Origin: Tritrichomonas musculus
Taxonomy: Eukaryota > Parabasalia > Tritrichomonadida > Tritrichomonadidae
Length of the DNA: 64,000 nt
Assembly (NCBI GenBank): GCA_039105265.1
Contig: JAPFFF010000001.1
Coordinates: 8,432,001-8,496,000, forward strand
Direction: 5' to 3'
The position numbers and the translations under genes were made by a program. Numbering within the stretch: the first letter of the stretch is position 1; every line of letters starts with the position of its first letter. The notes under the pieces were generated by a model. The model was given only the letters and a program-made list of their open reading frames with translations, made no database searches and was not told the origin of the DNA. Shown piece after piece: positions 1 through 9,515 of this stretch.

Positions 1-2
1 GA

Positions 3-251
3 TACATGAGCAAGATTGGAGAAGTTATTGTTGAAGAGACAAACGCCTCGCTCGAGGAAGAAACAAATAAGGATACAATAATGATGAACGAAAATGATTT
101 GAACAGAGAGTTTAATGGCAAAAAACAGTTATATCAGCACTTTGGGTTTAAAAACGAGAAGGAAGTGCCTGAGGGATATGAAATAAGAAGTAGATATAAC
201 AGAGAGAAAGGTAAAATGCAAAGAGTATATAATTTAGTTAAGATAGAGTAA
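3..251 (+). CDS. C-terminal part of an unrecognised small charged protein (possibly 5'-truncated)
   Basis: The frame is open from the window edge and ends at a TAA at 249-251. The first ATG is at 6, giving 81 residues, but the codon before it is also open, so the true start may lie outside. The product is hydrophilic, with an acidic N-terminal half and a basic C-terminal half (FGFKNEKEVPEGYEIRSRYN). No family is recognised. It reads directly into the non-coding satellite that begins just after the stop. The two small ORFs at the far side of the satellite (5384-5867) also point into it. The coding call is tentative: it is short, at an edge, and next to repeats. Confidence 0.35.
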   Translation, partial: YMSKIGEVIVEETNASLEEETNKDTIMMNENDLNREFNGKKQLYQHFGFKNEKEVPEGYEIRSRYNREKGKMQRVYNLVKIE

Positions 252-1470
252 ACCATTCAATTATATATTTTTATTTTATGAAGCAATTCAGCAATCATTT
301 AGCATCAACATCTATCAACATTATTAGCATCAACAACAACATCAGCATTTATCATTTATCATCAGCATCAGCATCAACAACATTAACCAACAGGCATCAT
401 CTATCAACATTATTAATATCATCAACAACAACATTTATTATTAATATCATCATCATTTACTATTAACATTAACATCAATATCATTTACTATCAACAACAG
501 AAATAACATCATTTATCAACAACAACAGCATTTATCAACGATGGCATCTATCATCAACAACAGCAGTATTAACATTATTTAGCATCAACCAAGAGCATGT
601 ATCAACCAACATTATTAATATCATCATCAACCAACAGCATCATTTACTATCAACAACATTAACCAACAGCATCTATCATTAACAACAATATTAACATTAT
701 TTAACATCAACCAACACCATCATCTATCAACACCATCACATATCATCAACATCAGTATTAACATTATTAATATCATTCATCAACAACAGCACCAACATCA
801 ACTATCAACTGCATCTATCAACAACAACAGCATTATCCATCAACATCAACCAACAGCATCAACAACAGCATCTATCATTAACATTATTAATATTATTTAG
901 TATTATCAACAACAACATTAACCAACAACAACACCATCTATTAACATCTATCAACAACAGCATTTATCATTATCAACAGTATTAACATCACCATCTATCA
1001 TTAACAATATCTATCATTATTAATATTACCATCAACAACAACAGCATCAACATCAACAGCATTTACTATTAACATCTATCATTAACAGCATCTATCGACA
1101 ACATCAACATCAACACCATCTATTAACATTATTAATATCGACAACAACATTATTAATATTATCATCAACAACGGTATTAACAACATCAGTATTAACGTTA
1201 TTTAGCATCATTATCAACGGCATCATATATCAACAACAACAACAGCATCATCTATCAACATCAATAACAACAGCATCAACCAACAACATCATCTATTAAC
1301 ATTATTAATATCAACAACAACAACATCAACGACGGCATCTATTATTAATATTATTAATATCAACAACCGTATCATCCATCAACGACGGCATCTAACATTA
1401 ACAGCATCATTATTAATATCAACAACGGCATCATTTATCATTTATCATTTATCAACAACAGCCAAAAATA
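252..1470. repeat. G-poor ATC/AAC-type low-complexity array
   Basis: About 1.2 kb built almost only from ATC, AAC, ATT and AGC triplets in irregular order (for example repeated CATCAACAACAGCATC and TATCAACATTATT). The + strand is nearly free of G apart from AGCA and GGCAT motifs. Short open frames inside it are simple consequences of the repeat and are not genes. There is no single fixed period; it looks like an expanded and shuffled trinucleotide or hexanucleotide array. Confidence 0.8.
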
Positions 1471-1639
1471 ATGTAAAAGTTTAGTTCTCAACACCAATCT
1501 ATTCGTTCAAATGCAAAAGTAACAATTAATATTTAAATCAAGAAAGTTCAAAAGTGACAAATCAACATTCCAGTCAATCAGTAATTAGTAATCAACAACA
1601 ATCGAATCATTAACAACAATCACGTATTTTTCATTTAAA

Positions 1640-1675
1640 GGTGAAGAGGTGTATTGTCACCCGACAAACACCACC
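1640..1675 (+). repeat. Double-stem hairpin unit, diverged GGTGA/CCACC type
   Basis: GGTGA, 3 nt, GGTGT, ATTG loop, TCACC, 9 nt, CCACC. The 3/4/9 spacing is the same as in the other units although both stems carry a mismatch. Confidence 0.5.
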
Positions 1676-1799
1676 TTCTTGTTTTCATTCCCTTCAATTA
1701 CAACATTCAATAATAGTCACAACAAGGTCGTTTCAATCAATTCATTCTATTCATTCATTCATTTCTAAATAAGAGGCCAATTTATGTCAATTGCATTAA

Positions 1800-1835
1800 G
1801 GTTAACAGGTTAGATCTAACCTTATTTTTCTAACC
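1800..1835 (+). repeat. Double-stem hairpin unit, GGTTA/TAACC type
   Basis: Outer stem GGTTA (1800-1804) with TAACC (1831-1835); inner stem GGTTA (1808-1812) with TAACC (1817-1821) around a GATC loop. The 3' spacer is 9 nt and T-rich (TTATTTTTC). All base pairs are perfect. Confidence 0.75.
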
Positions 1836-2204
1836 TTATTCCAGTCAATTCATTTATTCATTCCAGTCAATTCGTTTCATTCAATACCAATAATTAGATT
1901 CAATTCACAACAAGAAAGAGTGGGACAATTCATTCTATTCGTTCAATAATATTAAACCCAGCAATCATGTTCATTCAATAGCATCATTCAATTTATTTAT
2001 TCATTTCATTCGTTCGTTCAATTCATTCGTTTCATTCAATACTATCACTCGTTTCATTTAATTCGTTTAATTCATTCACTCGTTTCATTTAATTCGTTTA
2101 ATTCATTCACTCGTTTCATTTAATTCGTTTAATTCATTCACTCGTTTCATTTCGTTCATTCTATTCGTTCAAAACCAGCACTCAATTTATATCAATTGCA
2201 TTAA

Positions 2205-2247
2205 GGTTAAGAGCACGAGGGTTAAATCTAACTCTATTTTTCTAACC
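2205..2247 (+). repeat. Double-stem hairpin unit, GGTTA/TAACC type with long 5' spacer
   Basis: Outer GGTTA (2205-2209) with TAACC (2243-2247); inner GGTTA (2220-2224) with TAACT (2229-2233). The 5' spacer is 10 nt and contains GCACGAG; the 3' spacer is CTATTTTTC, 9 nt. Confidence 0.7.
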
Positions 2248-2631
2248 TTATTGCTTTCAATTCATTTATTCATTCCAGTCAATTCATTTAATTTCTAAAT
2301 AATCAAATAAGAGGCTAAATACATTAACTAGAAATATCGATAATTAGGTTCAATACTATCATTCAATTCGTTCAATAACACTTGCAATAACATTCACAAA
2401 AAGGTCAATTCATTTGTTTCATTCAATACCAATAATTAGATTCAATTAACAACAATAAAGAATGGGACAATTCATTTATTCATTTAATTCGTTTCACTCG
2501 TTTCATTCAATTCATTCAATCCGTTCACTCGTTTCATTCATTCAATTTGTTCAATAATATCACAACAAGGTCAATCCGTTCACTCGTTTCATTCAATTCC
2601 ATTTCTAAATATTAAGGTGAATTGTATTAAA

Positions 2632-2694
2632 GGTGAACAGGCCTCGCAGCGAGTGCTCGGCACGAGGGTGAATTGTCACTATATTTTTGTCACC
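2632..2694 (+). repeat. Double-stem hairpin unit, GGTGA/TCACC type with GC-rich insert
   Basis: Outer GGTGA (2632-2636) with TCACC (2690-2694); inner GGTGA (2667-2671) with TCACT (2676-2680). The 3' spacer is ATATTTTTG, 9 nt. The 5' spacer is expanded to 30 nt and holds a GC-rich self-complementary insert (CCTCG..CGAGG, also CTCGCAGCGAG). Nearly identical to the unit at 4486. Confidence 0.7.
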
Positions 2695-2905
2695 TCTGCT
2701 TTCATTTAAACAACCACTATATGCTCCTAGAAAATGGAGTGAACAGATGACCAATTCAAACAATTTCTAAATAATCAAATAAGAGGCCAATGAGAGGTCA
2801 AATGCATTCGTTCGTTTAATTCGTTCATTCAATTCATTCTATTCAATCTATTCGTTCGTTCAAAACCAGCACTCAATTTATAGAATATGCATTAATGTAT
2901 TAATA

Positions 2906-2933
2906 GGTTAGATCTAACCCTATTTTTCTAACT
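2906..2933 (+). repeat. Hairpin unit with only the inner stem
   Basis: Inner palindrome of GGTTA, GATC, TAACC (2906-2919), then CTATTTTTC and TAACT. The left half of the outer stem is lost (ATTAATGTATTAATA precedes it). Confidence 0.6.
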
Positions 2934-3230
2934 CTTATTGCTTCCGGTCAATTCATTTATATATTCTCAATAAGGTCATTTCAGTTCGTTTAATAGGGTA
3001 GTTAATTTGCTTAATACTATCATTCATTCAATTCATTAAATACTATCATTCAATTCGTTCAATAACATTCACAACAAGATCGTTTCTAAATAAGAGGCCA
3101 AATACTGAGGTGAATTGTCACCTCTGCTTTCATTTAAACAACCACAATATGCTCCTAGAAAATGGAGTGAACAAATGACCAATCAAATACAAAGGTCAAA
3201 TAAGAGGCCAATTTATGTCAATTGCATTAA

Positions 3231-3273
3231 GGTGAAGAGAACGAGGGTTAGATTTAACCCTATTTTTCTAACC
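3231..3273 (+). repeat. Double-stem hairpin unit, mixed type
   Basis: Outer GGTGA (3231-3235) facing TAACC (3269-3273), one mismatch; inner GGTTA (3246-3250) with TAACC (3255-3259), GATT loop; 3' spacer CTATTTTTC, 9 nt. The outer left arm is of the GGTGA type and the rest of the GGTTA type, as if recombined. Confidence 0.65.
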
Positions 3274-4074
3274 TTATTGCTTCCAGTCAATTCGTTCAAT
3301 TCCATTCAATTCGTTTAATAGTGTAGTTAATTTGTTCATTCATTCACAATAAGGTCAAATACGAGGTGAATTGTCGCCTTCTGTTTTCGATCTACAACCA
3401 CAACATGAAACAGAAAATGGAGTGAACAGATTCATTTCGTTCGTTTAATTCATTCAATTCGTTTAATTCATTCAACAAGAAAGAGAGGTCAAATGCATTC
3501 GTTCGTTCACTCAATTTATTCAATTAGATTCGTTCAATTTGCTCAATAATATTAAACCCAGCAATCATGTTCATTCGATTAATTCAAAGCAAGGCTAATA
3601 TTAAGGTCAATTCGTTCGTTCAATTTGTTTAATAACGCTTACAATAATATTCACAACAAGGTCACGAGTTTCATTCAATAACATCATTTAATTTGTTCAA
3701 TAATATCACAAAAAGGTCAATTCGTTCTATTCAATCTATTCGTTCGTTCAATAACATTTCTAAATACTAAGGTGAATTGTCGCCTTCTGTTTTCGATCAA
3801 CAACCACAACATGAAACAGAAAATAGAGTGAATAGATTCATTTCGTTCAATAACATCATTCGTTTGTTCAATAACACTTACAATAATATCACAAAAAGGT
3901 CAATTCATTTAGTCATTTCAGTCAATTCGTTCTATTCATTCAATTCATTCTATTCATTTCAAACAACATTTCATTCGTTCGTTTAATTTGTTCAATACTA
4001 TCATTCAATTCGTTTAATAACATTCACAACAAGGCCAATTCGTTCTATTCATTCAATTCAAATAATCAAATACA

Positions 4075-4110
4075 GGTGACGAAAATCGGGTGAGAATTCA
4101 CCTCTTCACC
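4075..4110 (-). repeat. Double-stem hairpin unit, GGTGA/TCACC type, inverted
   Basis: On the + strand: GGTGA, 9 nt (CGAAAATCG), GGTGA, GAAT, TCACC, 3 nt, TCACC. Read on the minus strand it has the standard 3/4/9 spacing. All pairs are perfect. Confidence 0.75.
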
Positions 4111-4302
4111 CTGACTATATTTTTCAAATAAGAGGCCAATTTATGTAAAATGCATTAATGAGAAATAACATTATTTATTCATTCAATTCGTTCAATAACA
4201 CTTATAATAATATCACAACAAGGCCGTTTCAAACAATTCCAGCCAATTCGTTTCAACCTATTCGTTCAAAACCAGCACTCAATTTATGTAAAATGCATTA
4301 AA

Positions 4303-4338
4303 GGTTAACAGGTTAGATTTAACCCTATTTTTCTAACC
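4303..4338 (+). repeat. Double-stem hairpin unit, GGTTA/TAACC type
   Basis: Outer GGTTA (4303-4307) with TAACC (4334-4338); inner GGTTA (4311-4315) with TAACC (4320-4324); loop GATT; 5' spacer ACA; 3' spacer CTATTTTTC. Confidence 0.75.
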
Positions 4339-4485
4339 TTATTGCTTCCAGCCAATTCAGTTCGTTTAATAATGTAGTTAATTTGTTCAATAACACTTAT
4401 AATAATATCACAACAAGAAAGAGTGGGACAATTCAACATCATTTATTCAATTCCATTTCTAAATACTAAGGTGAATTGTATTAAA

Positions 4486-4548
4486 GGTGAGCAGGCCTCG
4501 CAGCGAGTGCTCGGCACGAGGGTGAATTGTCACTATATTTTTGTCACC
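4486..4548 (+). repeat. Double-stem hairpin unit, GGTGA/TCACC type with GC-rich insert
   Basis: Near-identical second copy of the unit at 2632, with the same 30-nt GC-rich 5' insert and the same flanks. Confidence 0.7.
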
Positions 4549-4951
4549 TCTGCTTTCAATCAACAGCAACAACATGAAACAGAGAAATATGGACCAATCA
4601 AATGCATTCGTTCGTTTAATTCATTCAAACAATTCCATTCAATTCATTCCATTTGTTCAATAAGGTCATTTCAGTTCATTAATTTGCTTAATACTATCAT
4701 TCATTCATTCAATTCGTTTCATTCGTTCAATTCATTCAACATTATCATTCAATTCATTCCATTCAATTTCATTCATTCAATTCATTCAATCTATTCGACA
4801 TTATTCATTCATTCAAATAAGAGGTCAAATGCATTGATGAGAAATAATACTTACAATAATATTCACAACAAGGCCGTTTCATTCAATTCATTCAATTCGT
4901 TCAATAACACTTATAATAATATCACAACAAGGTTAATTCATGTCAAATACA

Positions 4952-4987
4952 GGTGACAAAAATCGGGTGAGAATTCACCTCTTCACC
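4952..4987 (-). repeat. Double-stem hairpin unit, GGTGA/TCACC type, inverted
   Basis: Second copy of the 4075 unit: GGTGA, 9 nt, GGTGA, GAAT, TCACC, TCT, TCACC on the + strand. All pairs are perfect. Confidence 0.75.
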
Positions 4988-5261
4988 CTGACTATATTTT
5001 TCAAATAAGAGGCCAATTCATTCAATACTATCATTCAATTCCTTTCATTCAACATTATCATTCATTCATTTCGTTCAACATTATCATTCATTTCATTCAA
5101 TAATTAGATTCAATTTCTAAATAATCAAATACGAGGTTAATTCAATAACAGCTTCGTTTGCTTAATAATACTGCTGTTCCATGATAATGTTCCATGTTCC
5201 ATGATAAATCAGTTCATGAAAAACTGAGTGGACAGAGGACAGAAGACAGGTCAATTACAAG

Positions 5262-5297
5262 GGTTAGAAAAATAGGGTTAGATCTAACCTGTTAACC
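5262..5297 (-). repeat. Double-stem hairpin unit, GGTTA/TAACC type, inverted
   Basis: On the + strand: GGTTA, GAAAAATAG, GGTTA, GATC, TAACC, TGT, TAACC. This is the reverse complement of the 1800-type unit, near the right edge of the satellite. Confidence 0.75.
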
Positions 5298-5383
5298 TTA
5301 TTATTAATCAGTTCCTAAAAATGGAGTGAGCAGATAACCAATCAATAAAAGATATTATTCCAGCGAAGACAAAAATAATGTAA

Positions 5384-5656
5384 TCAGGTTATATCATTCA
5401 AGACTTCATTTAATACACCAAGGCACTTATCATTAACACTATCTTTCTTGTCCACTATTAGTATTATATTATTATTTCGTTTAGTAAATTTATAACCATT
5501 TATATTAAACTGTTTATTAAGCTCCTTAGGTTTAAACTGAGCGTAATACGGATTATTTTTTAATAGCTTTCTTAATGCTTTAATTTCATTTCGCTTAATA
5601 AGTTCTTCAATAAAATTAAGTAATATATCTTTTTCACTAACCTCAAATATATTCAT
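5384..5656 (-). CDS. Unrecognised 90-residue protein
   Basis: Ninety codons from an ATG at 5656. The N-terminal half is helical and charged (IEELIKRNEIKALRKLLKNN); the rest has short beta-like stretches (NNNIILIVDKK). No family recognised. It lies just right of the satellite and ends towards it, with a second small ORF (5685-5867) 28 bp upstream on the same strand. The helical start resembles an ankyrin-type or protein-interaction helix, but nothing more can be claimed. Coding status is moderate, because an open frame of this length is uncommon but not rare in AT-rich DNA. Confidence 0.4.
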   Translation of the reverse strand: MNIFEVSEKDILLNFIEELIKRNEIKALRKLLKNNPYYAQFKPKELNKQFNINGYKFTKRNNNIILIVDKKDSVNDKCLGVLNEVLNDIT

Positions 5657-5684
5657 TTAAAACAAAATAAAAACAAAAACAAAG

Positions 5685-5867
5685 TTAATAACATAGATCG
5701 GCAAAAACTTTATTCCTTCTTCTCATAGTTGGTTGATAATAAACTATTTCTTCATCATCGTCATCTTCTTTGTTTTGCTTAATTACTTCGCTAATTATCT
5801 CTTTAGTAAGTTTCTTTTGATCTTTTCTTTCCTTTTCTTTCTTTAGGTACTCGTTTATATTTTGCAA
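5685..5867 (-). CDS. Unrecognised 60-residue charged protein or gene fragment
   Basis: Sixty codons, lysine-rich at the start, with an acidic DDDDEE run in the middle and a basic MRRRNK segment near the end. It could be a fragment of the same locus as the 90-residue ORF, in another frame. No homology is recognised. Confidence 0.25.
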   Translation of the reverse strand: MQNINEYLKKEKERKDQKKLTKEIISEVIKQNKEDDDDEEIVYYQPTMRRRNKVFADLCY

Positions 5868-5959
5868 TTCTTGTAGTATCTGTAAACTGATATAAATTGG
5901 ATCTAGATTAAGGTGAATTTTAACCTTTTTTAATTCATCAACTCTTTGATGTTTATTTT

Positions 5960-6640
5960 TTTGTTTAATTCTCTACCAGATTAAGAATCTTAGAATATGT
6001 GATTCATCCTTGATTAAAGAAGTATCTTGTTTTAAACCATTTATGGGTATCCTTGGTAGTGTTGAAAGTAGCTTCATTTTGCATTAAAATTCATTGGCCT
6101 CTTCCTACATTCGTATCGAGGTTCTAAATCATTTGAAAAGCAACAATGTATTCCTCACTTTCAATTAGCACATCTGCAAACCACCAATTCTGATTTATAA
6201 TTTATACCAATTACGGCATATATCATAACAAAATGAGCGAACTTAAATTAAGGGAAGATAGTAGTGGAGTTTCTCTCTCCATATCTCCTCCAAACCTACT
6301 GCTTATCGTTTCCGAGAACAAATCTTGATTCACCACTGATTTTTATTTATGATACATTGTCATTAAAGAGTTAAAAAGAGAAAAACAATTTTCAAATTAT
6401 GATATTCATTTGTTTTATAATATTGAACTCTATTTGTTCTAGTGTAACATGGGTGCCATCCATTGAATTATGAATACTAGATAAAACTAAATGTATTAAT
6501 TTAGTAAGGCTTTAATTCAACAGTTAGGTTTTTTTTTTTGTATTCTTTGATGACTTTGATTTTCCTGTTTGACCTAAATTGAAAGAACCTGCAATGGTTC
6601 CAACTGTGAATCCTCAATTATATGCAAAAGAAATTTTCTT
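5960..6640 (-). pseudogene. Decayed Tc1/mariner transposase
   Basis: Translation of the minus strand gives collinear Tc1/mariner signatures across several frames. A helix-turn-helix-like stretch (GFTVGTIAGSFNLGQTGKSK) lies near 6600. The catalytic-domain segment SRFVLGNDK followed by VWRRYGER is near 6300, and VMIYAVIG.NYKSELVV is near 6210. ATFNTTKDTHKWFKTR, a degenerate DGAxCHTxxxT block, and YSKILNLVEN, a degenerate SPDLNxxEN block, lie near 5970-6090. At least four in-frame stops and at least one frameshift interrupt it, and the first and second catalytic Asp blocks are damaged. Terminal inverted repeats were not found. It is an old, inactive copy of a plain DNA transposon. Confidence 0.75.
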
Positions 6641-6782
6641 TAAATTTTTAAATTCTCTCCTCATCTAACTAATGAAGAAACAGAATTTTGGTGATTGAAG
6701 ATAGCTGAAAATTTTTATTTAAAATTTTCTATAAAATAAAATTTTATTTGAATTATTCAATTCATTACTAGACCTTGAAAGC

Positions 6783-7383
6783 GGTACCTACCCGACCCCT
6801 TTTGACAGGTCCTTCTTGGGTAGGGTCATTTTTTACCTGGGTAGGAAAATAACATATTACCTAAAGGTAAAATTTTACCCGGCCATTTATAAAGATGGTA
6901 ATTTTTTACCAGACCATTTCTTTAATGATATTATTATTATTCTTGTCAGATATTCTATTGATAATATTTGAGATGCAATTTGCTACGGTATCATATGTTT
7001 GGATGATATCAATTTAAGTGATTCCAAAAAAATTCATTTTTTTATGGAATAATAATCATAATATGAATATTTAATATTAATTATGTTATTTGTTGGGTTT
7101 AGAATAAAGTTATAAATGTAATATTATAATATCAAAAAAAATTGAAATTGAATTTATATCAGCTTTTTCAGAGGAAAATTTTCCTTAAAGTTTGAATCAG
7201 ATATTGAAAATGAATCAAGAAATCAAAATTATTAATGAAAAAAATTAATATTTATTATTTATTATTATAAATTAAATGAATAATTAAAGAAAAATAATCG
7301 GGTAATACTTAAACACTTCACTTGAATGGTGGGTAATTACCCTACCCGAAAAAAACGGGTCGGGTCCATTTTTTCGGGTTACC
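6783..7383. mobile_element. Decayed inverted-repeat (MITE-like) element with TACCC-rich ends
   Basis: The left end (6783-6850: GGTACCTACCCGACCCC, then TTGGGTAGGGTCATTTTTTACC) is imperfectly complementary to the right end (7335-7383: GGTAATTACCCTACCCG, then CGGGTCGGGTCCATTTTTTC). The interior is AT-rich without a coding frame. The size is about 600 bp. The arms are clearly richer in GC than the surroundings. No target duplication was made out, so the superfamily is unknown. Confidence 0.5.
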
Positions 7384-7994
7384 ATTAGAAGGTATATTCA
7401 TTACCAACCTTTAAAATTTATTCCAAAAGCAGTGTTTTCCCAAATTTGGAAATAGCTTATTTTAAAGATGATGTCTCTTTTTTTTTTTTTGAGTTTCAGC
7501 ATCTCACAATTGGAAGTCCCAAGGTCAATTCAGATGGTGAATTTGGGACATCTTTTTGTTTATCATTTCTTTTAGATTATTATTTCAGAAGAGTTTCCAC
7601 TTTTTGAAGCTCTTCAGAATTGTACAACTGTTTTAGAACGGATTCAAATTATTTTCAATTATTATTTAAAACGACCAAAACAATTTGTAATTTATTTTTT
7701 TTAAGTAATATTCAAAAAGTATGGAACAAACTTTTTGAACAAGATATGGCCAAAAGTATAAATCTTTCAGGTCAATTTATACCAAGCTGAATGTTTTTTT
7801 TTTTCTGAGAAACATTGAAAAAAAATTGAACGATATTCTAGTTTTTTGAATCCCACTTAAAAAGAAATCAAAAAAGAAAAAAAAATTTTTCAGATATCAA
7901 AAAATTGAGAGAAAAATTCTCTTCATTTTAATAAATAAATAGAAATGGTAACATACAAAATTACTATTGACAAATAAAAAAATATGAAAAGATT
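7384..7994. other. AT-rich gap without recognisable feature
   Basis: Poly-A and poly-T rich DNA. A short stretch around 7490-7700 has mixed composition that may be gene debris, but no family can be named. Confidence 0.4.
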
Positions 7995-9062
7995 TCATTG
8001 CTTTTTTAAAATATCGCTGAAACCAGCGAAAGAGTTAGTTCCAGGCTTACATAAATCTGAAGGTGCGATTATCTCTTCAAGAGTATCTGTTCCTTTACAA
8101 ATATTAATTCCCAATTCTTTAACCGAAGAAGGAATTTTAATAATTCTCAAAGCACATCTAGAAAAAGCATAAGCGCCAATAAAAGTGACAGAAGATGGGA
8201 TTGAAATTTTGTCCAAAGAAGAACATTCTCTGAACGCATAAGCATTTATAGTTGTTACTGATTTAGGAATTGAAACTTTTGAAAGATTTGAACAACCTTC
8301 AAAACATCCGCTTCCAATAGTTTCAACCGAAGAAGGGAAAGTTATTTTTGTCAATGACAAACATTTGTAAAATGTTTTTTCACCGATTGATGTAACTGAA
8401 GGCGGGATATTTATAGCTTTTAAAGAAGAACATCTTCTAAAAACTTCATCATCAATCAATGCCAATTGAGAATGGATTGCTATTTTATCTAATGCGAAAC
8501 AATCAAGAAAAACACGTGATCCAATAGAAGTAACTGTTGAAGGAATTTCCATCTCTTTAAGTGATTTGCATTGATTAAATGCTAGATTACCAATTGTGGT
8601 AACTGATGAAGGAATGTCAAATTCAATCAATGATGAACAGTATTGAAAAAGTCCATTTTTAATCTCTTCTATCGTTGATGGAAGGCTGGCTCTTTGTAAT
8701 CTAATGCACTCTCTAAATGCATATTCACCAATCTCTGTAACTGACGGCGGAATTTCAATATTGGCAAGCTTTGTACATTTATCAAAAGCATGGCTGCCAA
8801 TCGATGTGACTGAGTCTGGAATTCTAATTTGTTTGATCATCATGCAATTGCTAAAAGCTTTGTCTCCAATCGATGTAACAGATGAAGGAATGTCAACAAT
8901 CGACAAACTTGTGCAATAATAAAATGCTCCATTTTCAATCGTTGTCACAAAAGAAGGAATGATTATCTCTTTCAATTTGGAACATCCTTCAAAAGTATTT
9001 TGACGAATTTGAAATCCTTCGTGATTTATTAAAAGCTTGAAAATTTCTTCATTATCATTCAT
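7995..9062 (-). CDS. BspA-like (TpLRR) leucine-rich repeat protein, C-terminal part of an ankyrin-BspA mosaic
   Basis: The 355 codons hold about 14 LRR_5 (Treponema pallidum type) repeats of about 23 residues, such as CSSLKAINIPPSVTSIGEKTF. They run from about residue 25 to the end, with no transmembrane segment. BspA-like proteins in trichomonads are surface or intracellular binding proteins. The first 15 residues (NDNEEIFKLLINHEG) are not LRR: together with the upstream in-frame codons they form the end of an ankyrin repeat, so the array appears joined in frame to the decaying ankyrin gene upstream (9063-10640, same strand). An in-frame TAA precedes the ankyrin remnant. The ATG at 9062 is therefore simply the first Met after the break, and the ORF may be a pseudogene tail rather than an independent gene. 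Confidence 0.6.
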   Translation of the reverse strand: MNDNEEIFKLLINHEGFQIRQNTFEGCSKLKEIIIPSFVTTIENGAFYYCTSLSIVDIPSSVTSIGDKAFSNCMMIKQIRIPDSVTSIGSHAFDKCTKLANIEIPPSVTEIGEYAFRECIRLQRASLPSTIEEIKNGLFQYCSSLIEFDIPSSVTTIGNLAFNQCKSLKEMEIPSTVTSIGSRVFLDCFALDKIAIHSQLALIDDEVFRRCSSLKAINIPPSVTSIGEKTFYKCLSLTKITFPSSVETIGSGCFEGCSNLSKVSIPKSVTTINAYAFRECSSLDKISIPSSVTFIGAYAFSRCALRIIKIPSSVKELGINICKGTDTLEEIIAPSDLCKPGTNSFAGFSDILKKQ

Positions 9063-9515
9063 ACATGCAATGCAAGCTGGAGCTGTATTTAAAATTTATT
9101 TAAAGAATGTTTTTTCCTTTGGTAAAATGATGGTAGAATTTGCTATTAAAATTAAATTGATTTGAAATTGAATTAATTTTTTTTTTTTTTTAAAACATCA
9201 TTCAAAATCATCATTTTTCAAAATATTATAAAAAAAAAAATGAATTTTAAAATTTTTGGAACGTTGACATCTATACCTGGATGATCTAATAAAAGTCGAA
9301 CAATTTGATTATTTCCTTTTTCAATTGCAATATTTAAAGCTGTATTATTAATAAATTTTTTTTTTTGAATTTTATCATTAAAAAAAATTTGCTTTAAAAT
9401 TTGGCCATTTAAAAAAGTGACTTTGAATTTTATTAAAATAAAAATTATATGGAATACCATTTAAAAACAATGAATAATGAAACTGTATTTTTAAAATATT
9501 TTAAGAAAACTTCAT
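9063..9515 (-). pseudogene. Degenerate ankyrin repeats linking the DUF3447 gene to the BspA array
   Basis: Two ankyrin units are readable: NTALNIAIEKGNNQIVRLLL near 9280-9350, and NTAPACIACMND running into the next ORF near 9060-9090. A third AATACAG start lies near 9485. Each is separated by stop codons and poly-A/T stretches. The spacing is too irregular and the edges lack trichomonad splice motifs (GTAYGT / ACTAACACACAG), so decay is more likely than introns. Confidence 0.55.

Larger units (their letters stand above)
1471..5340. repeat. TTCATTCAATTCGTTC-type satellite with embedded palindromic units
   Basis: About 3.9 kb of degenerate TTCATTCAATTCGTTCAATAA-like sequence. Recurrent modules are scattered in it: AATAAGAGGCCAATTTATG, CAAAACCAGCACTCAATTTA, TTGCTTCCAGTCAATTC, ATGCTCCTAGAAAATGGAGT and CACAACAAGGTC. 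Most important is a hairpin unit built on GGTTA/TAACC or GGTGA/TCACC stems, listed separately. No credible gene is present; the longest open frame (4423-4956) is translated repeat. Module order varies, which suggests a higher-order satellite reshuffled by unequal exchange. Confidence 0.8.

Noticed and set aside
278-466. Small open frame in the ATC/AAC array
   Set aside because: Product is only Ser/Thr/Ile/Asn from the repeat itself.
4423-4956. 177-codon open frame in the satellite
   Set aside because: It translates the TTCATTCAAT array (runs of FNSFNSF); no biased codons or domain.
1640-5297. CRISPR-like array of palindromic repeats
   Set aside because: Spacing is irregular, spacers are themselves repeats, units occur in both orientations, and the context is eukaryotic.
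9063-9515. Introns between ankyrin units
   Set aside because: No GTAYGT or ACTAACACACAG-type trichomonad splice motifs at the expected edges.
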